NCBI RefSeq assembly: GCF_037975245.1
Contig: NC_092566.1
Location: 5,580,001-5,644,000, forward strand
From: Apostichopus japonicus
Taxonomy: Eukaryota; Echinodermata; Holothuroidea; Aspidochirotida; Stichopodidae
DNA: 64,000 nt
Direction of reading: 5' to 3'
The notes beneath the pieces are model-generated. The model had not been told where the DNA came from and made no database searches. It saw only the letters and a list, made by a program, of their open reading frames with translations. The position numbers were made by a program, and so were the translations under genes. Positions 12,501 through 25,100 of the stretch are shown here, in pieces. Each line of letters begins with the position of its first letter. The first letter of the stretch is position 1.

Positions 12501-13739
12501 ATTTTTATACATCACTGTTCAGGTAAGGCCAGTAAGGGCAGTATGAAGAATAAGTAACAATTAATAATTATCATTATGGCCATTTGCTGTCTGCATAATA
12601 ACAAACTGAATGATGTCATCAGCCCTGTGCTCAGTTGACAACACTGACAAGTAGGCACACTATGTCAGTGTGATCCATTAAACCTTATTAAGGACATGAC
12701 CGTATAGTATATATGTTAATGGAAAATACATAAGCTACAACATACACCAGTATTCAGTTGTTGCAGGTTTTTTTTTTCTCGACAGACCCATTCAATCTGT
12801 TGCACCTACTATAGCCTAGTACTACATTCCTGAGAAATTAACACCACAATATCATTCTTAGGTTTGCCCACAGACTCCCAACTATTGCTAACTCCTACAC
12901 TCAAGTATATAGTTTAGTTTAGTAGAAAAAAAGACCAGGAGAGACATTCAAGTCCCCATTAAGGACCCTAAGGCTATATGAGAGGAATAAAACCGAGGAC
13001 ATCAAATGTCATACCCAATTACAATGCTTAATGTACTCATCCAAAGTATTCTTAAACCCATTCACACTACTTGCAATTCAACCTTCTCAGGCAAACCATT
13101 CCATTCATTCACAACCCTTGTATAAGTTGTATTAGACTTTAGAGAAAAAGTTATGCCGAATATTAATCCTACTATGTAACTTCTGGAGTTTAATACAATG
13201 ACCTCTGGTACAACTACTTTTTGGCAAACCTGAAAAGATCAGTGAAGCATAAATTGTCATTTTATGTGTAGGCCTACTTTATTTAATTGAAGGATCTATT
13301 AATGTAGGCCTGATGCTATACAGTAGTTGTGCGTCTGTAATCTAGCCTAGCCAGGACTGTGATGTGTGCTTTTCGTTTGTATGACTAAAGTAGGACTAGT
13401 AGTATGAGGCGTAAAATAAAACAAGTGTAATGACAGGTTTTCAGCTAGTTTTCTATGCATTTCAGGTGTGAAGATAAACGTAAATGTCATTAACTAACGC
13501 ATACTCTAATTCATTACCTGATATCCATTTTGTTCCTCGTATGCCTGTCAAAATCTGACATTCTGAGTCGCTTCGTTTGTTCGCAACGAGCACAGTGTGC
13601 AAAGCTGCTATATATTGTGTGTGGTGTTTTTCGTGTTTCGCGCAACTGGTAACGACAACTGGACCTATTTTGATGCCCATGGTTTGCGTGTGACGTCACA
13701 AATCGCCAGTTGGCCAAACTCTCTCTATATACGGCTCTG
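9507..13739. mobile_element. hAT-like DNA transposon, 4.2 kb, apparently non-autonomous
   Basis: A 31-bp sequence beginning CAGAGCCGTATATAGAG (9507-9537) is repeated exactly and inverted at 13709-13739. The 8-bp direct repeat ATAGTTTG flanks both ends (9499-9506 and 13740-13747). Eight-base duplications and CAG-type termini are hallmarks of the hAT superfamily. The interior has no long transposase frame; it holds AGGCCTA-rich sequence (about 10,000-10,500) and a decayed LINE fragment at its right end. It sits 26 bases upstream of the candidate start codon of the TBATA-like gene. Confidence 0.85.
12913..13240 (-). pseudogene. Decayed C-terminal end of a non-LTR retrotransposon reverse transcriptase
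   Basis: Read on the minus strand in three broken frames, the sequence gives CTRGHCIKLQKLH, RHNFFSK, VVNEWNGLPEKV and VNGFKNTLDEYIKHC. This is the usual C-terminal signature of many LINE reverse transcriptases. Frameshifts and stops show it is dead. Confidence 0.7.
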
Positions 13740-14101
13740 ATAGTTTGCAATGCCGAATCTACAGTTTCGCCCTTCCCTTGGCAAATTCCTGGCCACGCGC
13801 CTGTTCCACAAACGAGTTCAGGAGAGATTGTTAAGTTAGTCTATATTAACGTACACCCAGGCCAAACGTATATGGTAGGCCCTGTGAGACGAATACGCCA
13901 TATTGTATACACGTATTAATTCGAAGACATAGGGCCTACACGTATTCATTCGAATATATATGGGTATTTATTCGATTATATATACGTTTTGATTCGAATA
14001 TAAGCACATTAAATCAGTCAATCACACTGGCAGGAATATATACAAGTATTAATTCGCATGTATCAGCTGATTTAATATGTGTATTAAATTCGAATCAATA
14101 A

Positions 14102-14257
<156 letters not shown>

Positions 14258-14597
14258 TCATTTTGACAGGAAAATTGTCTCAGATTCAGATGTGGCTAAA
14301 CGGTACTCAAACGCGTGCACTTATTTTGAGAACCTGGGGATGATAAACCATGGTGATGTGATAACTGGAACAACTATTTTGGCACCCTGAAAAAAAAGAA
14401 TTGAAGAAAGATAATTGGGCTGTTATTTTATCATATAATTATAAGAAATTTGATGAAGAACAATATATTGATTAAAAATACTGGACCAATTCATTGGTAA
14501 TAACATTTAATTCAATAATGTCAGAACACAATTGCATTGCTCAAATTAGATGACCAAACGACCTCAACGCATCATCCATTGTAAGCATGTTTTAGAA

Positions 14598-15005
14598 CAG
14601 GGTTATCCAACCTTTGGCAGAGGAGGGCCACATGGAATGATTATGATGAAGGAGGGGCCGCATGACCCTACGCTCGATTTTTCGATTTTTTTTTTGCCCA
14701 AAGCCCAAGGCAACAAAATGTGAGCACTGCGCGCGGAGCGCACTGATTTATTTTCCTTCCTGATAGAACAGATGAATAAAGTCCAGACGCCCCCCCCCCC
14801 CCTCCGCTGAGAGAGTGCCACACAAACTGATCTGTATGCAGTTTTTTTGGACCCAGAAGGTTCGAATGATTGATTATATAGCTTCAAATTGTTATCAATA
14901 AATCTGCTCACTAAAATTTCGCACCGTAGAGCATATCTGGCGGGCCGGACGCAACCCTGCGGCTGGCCGGACTGTGGCCCGCGGGCCGTAGGTTGGACAA
15001 CCCTG
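14598..15005. mobile_element. Short hAT-like non-autonomous element, 408 bp
   Basis: The left end CAGGGTTATCCAACCT and the inverted right end CAGGGTTGTCCAACCT form TIRs. The flanking octamers TTTTAGAA (14590-14597) and TTTTAACA (15006-15013) agree at 6 of 8 positions, fitting an aged 8-bp TSD. The GC-rich interior encodes nothing convincing. Confidence 0.75.
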
Positions 15006-15633
15006 TTTTAACAACATTTAAATTGTTAATGTAATTCTTTTGGGCAATATTGTAACCAATTACAGCATATCTAGAAACATTAATTAGAATCGACAAATAA
15101 TACAATTACATTATATATACATGTAACATTAAAATACACAGTAATCATTAAAGCAACAATAGGCCATGTCTGCGAATCTTGAACATTTGAAAGAAAACCA
15201 ACATTATTATCTACTTGAATATTCATTATGAAAGTATGCAGTAATTAATGATCCATAATGGTGAAACTAATTGGCCGTTTCCCTAATTCTTGAACGATAA
15301 AATAATATAATGTTTTTTGTTAATTATTATTCATTCCATACAACATTCAAGTATACACAGTATTTGATGACGTTATATTGTTAAACAATGATGAATTTGA
15401 TAGGCCATTTCCTCTGAAGCTTCAATCACACTACTTTCAATACAATACAACGGTACAATAAATCTACCAGCAATTTTCTGACTAGAGGTTTACCATTTCA
15501 CAACACCAAGGCCAGGATGTATGGCGAATATTGCATAAGCCACAGAGCGTTCATCGTGCATACATCAATCTTGGTCTCCGCAGTGACATATGGTCGTTAG
15601 CAATCTCGGCAAGAAGAAGAAGAAGAAGTCAAA

Positions 15634-16101
15634 ATGTTTCGCGGTCTACTTTCACCAATTTTTCTCGTTGTGTTAACTGACACTCTCCGAGTCACGGAAA
15701 GTACGCTGCACGTTGGTAACGGGAACTTGTCACGTTGTTATGATGACGCTACGAGCATTCACACATTTACGCCAGTCGATATTGACAACGAACCCGTGAA
15801 GTTGTCCGACTACGAGGGGAAAGTCTTGCTTATAGTGAATGTGGCTTCATTTTGCACTTTCACTAGCCAATACCATGATCTCACTAAACTTAAAAAAATG
15901 ACAGATTTGGAAGACAAATTTGAAGTTTTGGCATTTCCTTGTAACCAGTTTGGATATCAAGAACCAGGAGAGAATAAATACGAAATTATGAATTGTTTGA
16001 AGTACGCCCGCCCTGGATACGGATACGCTCCGAATTTCCCAATTTTCTCGAAGATCGAGGTCAACGGAAAAGACGAAATCGGGCTATTTACTCACTTAAA
16101 G
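15634..16101 (+). CDS. GPX3-like exon 1
   Basis: The exon starts at the ATG after TCAAA, includes the signal peptide and the NVASFC active site, and ends LFTHLK at AAG|GTAAAC in phase 0. Confidence 0.93.
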
Positions 16102-19100
16102 GTAAACCATATAACTCACACCTATTCAGCCATGTAATTGCATGTGTTGTGTTTCACAACTAGTGTTGAAATTTTTAAAATCTTATGATACAATAAAAAA
16201 ATTACAATTTATTAAGTACAATATTTTGGTTACCAAATGAATTATATATTGAATACTTTATCGATTATCTATCATCATTTTATTGGATTATGAAAGTTTC
16301 GTCGCCTATACACGGTTGCTTTAATTAGTCAAAAAACAGGCGTAAAAAAAAAAACACCATGACAAAAAAAATATGAAATAAAAGTTACTGACTAATCAAG
16401 TCATAGCCTTGTAAAAGTCATTAATTTTCTCTAAGATATTTACTATCATCGCACCGAAATCGTTTTGTATCGAATATTTTTTCATTTATTTCATTTTTTT
16501 CATTTTTCATTTATCTTAAAAGCTTATTAGGTCAAAGTAAAAATCGTATTGTAACGTGTTAGCGTTTCTTTTACCAAGATGTCAGGGATGATGTTGAAAT
16601 CAAAAGGTTAACACCCGGGTGGAAAAGAAGAAGACAGGAGATTTCTGTCACTGCAATATACTACTTTATTAACACTAAGCCTCCTACGACATATAACAAA
16701 TGTTCTGTACAACTGTTTACAGAATTACAGAATGTTATCGAATCATCTTCGATCATTCTCAAATCTCCAAGCAGCTACACTCCTGGACCCTCAAATGTTA
16801 TATCAAAGACACTTACATACATATTGACTCTCAAGTCTAGACTGACGCACTATAGTGACTAAAACTGAGCCTTTACACTTGTTAGTATAATACTGTTCCA
16901 TATTATGCGGGCTGTATACTATTCTACGTCATCTGATAATATTCCAAAAGGTTAACCCAGTTAACTGTACAAACTGCCATATGTTAACCTTGTTTACTAA
17001 ATCCAATATGTTAGCATGTAAAAAAAAAATGCCATAGGTTAGCATGGACAAAATCTCATATGTAAGCATGGACAAACAATGAGTAAGGATAGATACTACG
17101 CTATAACTGCTAGAAGTTTTCAAAAAGCAATTTCCTGGGAGGTTTTTCTCTCTCCAAGCTATTCTCAGACAAGGGCGTAGGAACCCCCCCCCCAGTAAAA
17201 AATATGGGGGCGGAAGTATCATTCCGCCCCCCCCCCCCGCTTCGCAAGTCAGAAAGCCCCTTTTTCATTTCCAAATGAGAAAAAAATCTCATTTGGAGCA
17301 CCATATTGCATCTAAGGCCAGGTGAAAATGCAAAATTATTTACAAAATGGAGTGGGTGTTGAAGTGTGCTATATTTCACCAAATTGCATCTGAGGCCACC
17401 TGGAAATGCAAAAAATTTCCAAAGGGGAGGGGGACACCCCTCCCCTTAGACCCCTCCCCCAGGCCGGCCATCAGTCTTCACCCCCCCCCACTCAAAAGTA
17501 CCTTCCTACGCCACTGTTCTCAGACATTTTGTATGGACACACACAAGATGACTGAATGTCCCAGTGAGGTAAATTTCCTTGAAGGTTGTAATAAAAACAG
17601 TTTACGAATTTTGACCAAAGGTGACTGACCGTTTTTGAATATCTAGCATATTTTGGGTCAATACCGCATACCTTTGAAACATAAATTACGTTGGCTAGCT
17701 ACCCTGCAAATGGTCAGACGACCTCGGGCAGAACACCACGTACGCTCTTTTATATATGAAGACAGTGGCGTAGGAAGGTACTTTTGAGTGGGGGGGGCTG
17801 AAGACTGATGGCCAGCCTAGGGGAGGGGTCTAAGGGGAGGGGGTGTCCCCCTCCCCTTTGGAATTTTTTGCATTTTCAGGTGGCCTCAGATGCAATTTGG
17901 TGCAATATAGCACACTTCAACACCCACTCCATTTTGTAAACTTAATTTTGTATTTTCACCTGGCCTTAGATGCAATTTGGTGCTCCAAATGAGATTTTTT
18001 TTTCTCATTTGGAAATGAAAAAGGGGTTTTCTGACTTGCGAACCGGGGGGGGGCGGAATGATACTTCCGCCCCTCCACATTTTTCACTGGGGGGCTGGCG
18101 CCCCCCCCCCCCAGCCCCCCGGGTCCTACGCCCTTGTATGAAGACACTTCTGGGAAGAGTGTATAGCTTGCAAAACGCTCATCAGAGCATGTAAAATACT
18201 AGTACGAAAAATGCTGTCTCAAAGTGCTTTCCTCTATCAGCCCCCTCCCCATACCACCATGGAAAAAATTGTACCACTGAATATAGGTAATTTATATTTC
18301 TTTGTTATTTTTTATAAATTGATCTTGCAGATCACTGTGAACTTTTTTTGTACTCATTTCGTGGGATTCATCTCTTCGTTACTTTCCAATGACTCCACTG
18401 GCAAAATGGAAAGAGAACCTTACAGCCTATATCTGTTTTGCTGAAATATCATATCGAGAGAGACCCACAGAAATTCGACCAAATTCTTTAATTCAGTTGA
18501 TATATGCTTGGTGAAGACATTACGCCGATATTATAAGCATCCACTAGCGTCTTTGATAAAGTTTTGAAAATCTCATAGGCAGCAGGACTATATTTTACCC
18601 TCCGGCCCTACCTTGCCCATGAGAGATCTACATTTACATTTTGCGGCAAAAAAATTTGAGTAACTTCTTAACTTAATGGAAGAGAAAAAAAGAACAATTA
18701 AGACCAACTATTTCCTTGATATTCATATGAAAACGGAAATCATCAATGTAAAGATTTTGATGTATCAGAGTCCGAGTCCTCAAGACATAGACTCGAGTCC
18801 AGACTAGAAAACTAGAAAACAATCGATTACATGGAACATCGTCAAATGTGTAGTTGAGCTAACCATAGACTACACTGAATGTATGTCGTTTGCAATGTAC
18901 AGTATGCTACGTTTCGTATGCACTGTTTTTTGTCCGTACTATGCAGAGAAAAGCTGGTATTTACCATACATGTATAGTCTACGCCTATATACAAGTAATG
19001 TATAGTCTACGCCTATATACATTACTTGAACATGACCTGCATATATAGAAGGTATTACATGTATGTCTGTCAAACGCGAAGTTACAGTTGTTGTCAATTG

Positions 19101-22100
19101 ATCAAACAAGTAATCTTGATTGCTGAGGAAATATTAATTTGTTTATCAGACATGAATCAAGAATTGATTCTTCTTCTTCATAATTAAATCTCGTTGCAAA
19201 AAACATCACAACGATAGGATTATTGTAATATAGTACCATGACACATATTAGTTCATATTTATGACGAAGTTTATCCTATAACGTGCACTGTTGTAGTCAT
19301 ATTTAGCCGCACTGAACTGCATTGCGATATATATGTGACGTGTATATGATTTAAAGGGGTTGGGTGAGGGGGGGGGCAATTCAAAATTCCACGTCCGACT
19401 GCTTTGGGTAGGGGTGTGAATGACTTACCTTTATGGAAAAGCCAGAGGCGAATGAAAATATTCCAAGGGGACAATTTCATTTTCAATGAAGGCCCAACTT
19501 ACTGTAACGTGGTATATCAAGATTTTTTATTAGTTAAAGAATTCACAGGAAGGACTGAGACCCAGCCCCCCTCTCCCCCATCTAAAATTAATATGTTAAA
19601 AATGCCCTGTGGTTAATTCTTTAAAATTCAATTAAAACTATATTTGGCCAAACATTATAATATTTGGAGTAAGGCCTTATAGCCCGACCAGAGGCCTTCT
19701 ACAGAATACATACACGGTGCATGACAAAATTTATACTGACACTTCTGTATAATAATTGTGTTTTTGTTCTTTCACTTTACGGTTAGTCCTTGAAAGAAAT
19801 AACAATCATAAGTACTTGCCTGCCTATAGTATAATGGAACCTCTCATGTACCGCATGATTCCTAATTAATATCCTTAAGTACGAAATGCTCAAGTAGTCC
19901 TTGAAAGAATTAAGAGCCTTGAAAGAATTAAGAGCCACTATTAACTACCTGACTATATGTACAGTATAATGAAACTTGAAAAAGGGTCAGGGCAAGACCA
20001 GTTTAGCTAATGATGGCATACCAGGCATGTTTTTTTTATGCAGGTTATTGACATGGTTTTGAGTGTTAATTATTTGTGTTTTGACCATTGCTTTTGAAAA
20101 TTTATGTACATATAAACGGCGAGATTCGCTTGAAATATATTTCCTTTATCTCTTTCTGTATCGGATCGATTGTTGAAGATGTTACCTTTATGGAAAATCC
20201 AGAGGCGATTGAAAATGTTTCAAGGGGACAATTTCATTTTCAATGAAGGCCCATATTACTGTTACGTGGTCAATGAGATTTTTAATTAGTTAAAGAGTTC
20301 ACAGGAAGGACTGAGACCGAGCCCCCCCCCCCTCCCCATCTAAAATTAATATGTTAAAAATGCCCTATGGTAAATTCTTTTAAATTCAATTAAAACTATA
20401 TTTGGCCAAACATTATAATATTTGGATTAAGGCCTTATAGCCCGACCAGAGGCCTTCTTCAGAATATATACACGGTGCACGACAAAATTTATACTGACAC
20501 TTCTGTATAATAATTGTGCTTTTGTTCTTTCACTTTACGGTTAGTCCTTGAAAGAAATAACAATCATAAGTACCTGCCTGCCTATAGTATAATGGAACCT
20601 CTCATGTACCGCATGATTCCTAATTAATATCCTTAAGTACGAAATGCTCAAGTAGTCCTTGAAAGAATTAAGAGCCTTGAAAGAATTAAGAGCCACTACT
20701 AACTACCTGACTATATGTACAGTATAATGAAACTTGAAAAAGAGTCAGGGCAAGACCATTTTAGCTAATGATGGCATACCAGGCATGTTTTTTGTGCAGG
20801 TTATTGACGTGCTTTTGAGTGATATTTGTTTTGTTTTTTTTCCATTACATTTGAAAATGTGTATACATATAAACGGCGAGATTCGCTTGAAATATATTTC
20901 CTTTATCTCTTTTTGCATCGGATCGAATGTTAAAGATGTCTTATCCCTGATGGCACGACTGTAATGTTCCGCTTTGATTCCTTAAGCATGAAATGGTCAT
21001 CGGGATTCGACTTTATTGTGGTGGATAGCTGGTCAGTTTATAGTGTATATACAGATATGACCAATGGAGTAACCAGCCTTTTTCATCTAGGGAAGTGGGT
21101 GGGCAGGGGGGTGAGGGGGTGGGCAAAGAGTTCGAGTGGTTGGGCAAGTTTCGCGCGGATGCATTTCGGTTGTTTTAGGTACTTTTGCAATATGCCCCAT
21201 TCCCAAACATTTGAAACCATGGTAACGGTTTTGATATGAATGTTTCTTTATACTCAAATCGATCAGTTTGTTCCTGAGAATGCATGCGCTTAATTTTTAA
21301 AGGGATAGTCCAACTAAATATGTGAACTTGATATATTGTAGATAAAGTCAAGCGCGTAGCAAGGATTTCATCTCCGGGGTGTGGGGCGGATTCAATGACC
21401 TGAAAACGAGAACGCTTTGCGCTATGTGAGTGGGATTCAGAGGCGTATGGAACGCCAAAAGGACCACAGTGACATGTACCACTACTAATTTGACATGTAC
21501 TACTACTAATTCGAAGTGTACTACTACTAATTTGAAGTGTAATACATGTAAAATGTCGCGTACTACTACTAATTCGAAGTGTACTACATCTAAAATGTCG
21601 CGTACTACTACTAATTCGAAGTGTACTACATCTAAAAAGTCACGTACTACTACTAAATTGGAGAGATGGCGCTATTCACAATCTTTCCGATACCATGTCA
21701 TCGAGTTGCGCATCTGCATTAAAATAATGATGAAGAAAACATATTCTTCAATACTCTGTTGATTCAAATGTCTATTTTACAGTTTATACCTTAAGGTCTG
21801 TGGCAAATATAGAAAATAGCATGTACTTTGGCACAGCTGGGGAATTAGTAGTAGTACGCGACATTTTACATGTATTACACTTCAAATTAGTAGTAGTACA
21901 CTTCGAATTAGTAGTAGTACATGTCAAATTAGTAGTGGTACATGTCACTGTGGTCCTCTTGGCGTTCCATAGAGGCGAAGCCCCTGGAAGCTATACGGTC
22001 ACCCTCCCGGAGGCGAAATTATTTTTCCCACTTCGACGCGGCCATATTAGCATAATGGGCGTGGACTATCGGTCGTTGTTACGGCTTATTGGCTACGTCA

Positions 22101-25100
22101 CAGACTATGCAGTGATATCTCTCGGGTGTTTGTTTGGGTGCTGAAAGTTCTCAATTAAGTTACATGTCAGGGATTCTAGTACACGTACCAGTATAATAAA
22201 TAGTATAGTACAGAGGGACATTGCTATTTAGTCATAGTTATAGCAGGGAGCTGCTACTCTAACAGTAACAGCTCCCTGGTTATAGTTAATACAGACGCAA
22301 GTGACAACTGTTTAATAAAATGGGTAGAATATTTCAAGTCCGTAACAATACCCAGTAGCGTACGTAAACTAATGATGAAAGCACGTAGGCTCCTTACTGC
22401 AGTTTAAAAGGGGGTTCATTTATAAATGAACAAATAATTTAGAATGATGGATAAAACAATATGGGGCACAATACAATACATGTATCTTTGTAGGTTTTTA
22501 GCATTGAAAGGTCAGTGGGCCTACCTGGTGTAATATGAAGTATAATAATCAATACCACGTGAGGTTCATTTATAACTTTTCCAGACCCTGCTGTCACGGG
22601 AGGTTCTTTTCCAAACTTTTCCTGACACGGGAGGTTCATAACACATCTAATAAACAAACACAATTTGATTTTGTGATGGAATTTACCTCAAGAGCTCCAT
22701 AAGACCCGATTGACTGGGAGAAGCAGTCGCACATCATCATGGATCTCATGAAGTCATGTCTTAGGCCTGAGTATATTGGGCCTGAGTATATTAGCTGAGT
22801 ATATAATTAAAGAGCTATATACGTAAGAGCTCGAAGTCGAAGTCACAAACTTGCCGGCCTCTGACGTATTTCATAAGCCACGCCCATGTGGCCGCGTCGA
22901 AGTGGGAAAAATAATTTCGCCTCCCGGAGGAAGGGCCGACGTTCGAGGTTTTGGCACTAGAAATTCGAGCGCCACGGCCATGGAAAGGACCGCTTTATGA
23001 TGGATTTTACTGAGGCTTCAGAGCTTTGCATTTTTTTCTCCAATCGGCCGAGATTTTAGCCATGTAAAATTATATCAGAATGTTCAACATACTGCATATG
23101 ATTAGCCTAATATTGATTCGGGTTTGGTAGAAGTTATACAAGTAGAGAAGGTAATTCTAGCCCGGCGGCCTAGTCAAGTCCGTGGCACATGTGACACTGC
23201 GTAGCCAGTAATTACACAACGAACAATACGAGGGTGTCACGGTGGGAAACAAGTTTGAAATTTACAGCCTAGGGCAGGGTTGCCAGTTTTTCTCTAACAC
23301 AACCGGTCAAATTGAGATAATTTACCGGCCAGATCTAGTGATTAAAGGCCAAAACATTTTTGTTCGATTTCTGCCCCGTATACTATAGCCTACAATTTGA
23401 TAGTTTGCATTCATTTTCCATAGGGTGACTTTGTGTAGGCTGCCCGCCTAGACAGCTAGCTTTTCAAAAGAGTTGTGAGGGGAGGGGTGGGTAGCTTAAA
23501 TATACCGCTAGGCATATGAAATTATTTTTAGTCATTAATGAGTAAAGGGTATTCCAATTTCCATACATATGAAACTTTGTGTGAGATCTCTCCACGTTGT
23601 TCTCCAAATTCTCCCCGCTAACAGTCCCCTTTCTCTCTCCCTCTCTCTCTCCTTTTTCCCTCTTTGCTTGTCTCTCTTTTTATTCTCTAATTTTTCAGGG
23701 GAGTGGTGGAGACCGCCCCATCGCCCCCACCCCCGCTACTTGCGTGGAGAAAGTCACTATATTTGCTTTTAGCTGATAACACTGTTTGCTCTGTTCTCAT
23801 ACTCTTTGCCATACATACCTGTATCGTTCACACTTTGTTTACAAAAGCCTAATTGGATGACCCATTTTTCTTAGTAAAAATTGTTATTTGCCGAATCAAA
23901 TTTAGAATTTGGATAAACTTTTTGTACTGTTTTGAACTTTTATGTGCGAGACACTAATTTCCTTATTTGGAGCAATAAAGTTTTACTTACTTACTTACTT
24001 ACTTACTTAAAAAAGAAATTGGCATAGCGATGGGATTTTGACAATTAGGTTCAGGATTTTGGGCTTTCAATTGTTTTGTCTGAAGTTCTCATTTTTGGTC
24101 TGGGCTATTCTTTCAAAAGTAAAGTTTAAGCTAACTCATTGTCTATGATTTACTATAATTATGATTTATATGAATTTGTATATGAAGCTCAGTTTCATTG
24201 ACTTAGGCTTCACTCATTCAGTCACTACAAAACTGTGTGTCCAGCGCCATAGTACATCGTTTTTATTACATAATCGGCTTAAATCTTTATATTCGTTGGA
24301 AACAAATTTTCGGTTAAGGCTCTTCTAACGACTGATCAACTGTGTGAATTCTCTCCTACGATGTTGAAATTACGCAAAATGTCATGCAGCAGGTTACAAG
24401 TAACAATACCGGATTAACTTCGGACAGTCGATATAACAATGGTATCAAGTGATAAACATACACATGATGTAACAAACATTGTAGCAGGTTATCACGTTGG
24501 GTAGCGTATGTGGCGAGGGGAGAGGGCTGGGGGACCTCCTAGCGATAACAGAAAGCAGAATGATGGGATCATATAACTTGAGATGCAATTGGCTGGTATT
24601 AATTTAAGAATTCCTGTCAATTGCGGATTAACGTCCACAGCGAACTGGTTTAACTGAGCATTTAAATACGTTGGAGTTTTCGTCCAATATTATATTTTTG
24701 GACCACCAATGTCATTTGGGGGGGGGGGGGCAAGTAGGGGTAAGATATTTAACTGGGGGGCTCCCGCCCTGCCCCACCCCGGCCGCTGGTAACGCCAGTG
24801 GCTATGACTTAAAACGTCTTCCTGACCAAAATTGCTCTATATCAAAAACGATGTACTTTCTTGGCACTGCATGGGTATACATTGATGTGGATATAAATCC
24901 TGAATTCTTGTATTTTTTTTGTCCTGCCAGGAATCGTGTCCTCCGGTTAAACTTGAGATTGGCGACAAAGACGGCCGTTTTTGGACACCATTTAGAGTCA
25001 ATGACATCACTTGGAATTTCAACAAATTTCTGATCGATCAACACGGCGTTCCTTACAAGAGATATGATTCGAAAGTAGAACCTCTAAATATTGCAAAGGA

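Noticed and set aside
21430-21762. Plus-strand frame rich in Thr, Cys and Asn repeats
   Set aside because: It is a by-product of the TACTACTACTAAT subrepeats in a transposon arm.
24718-24800. G-rich and C-rich runs near the peroxidase second exon
   Set aside because: They could form quadruplexes, but such runs occur throughout this window and nothing links them to regulation.
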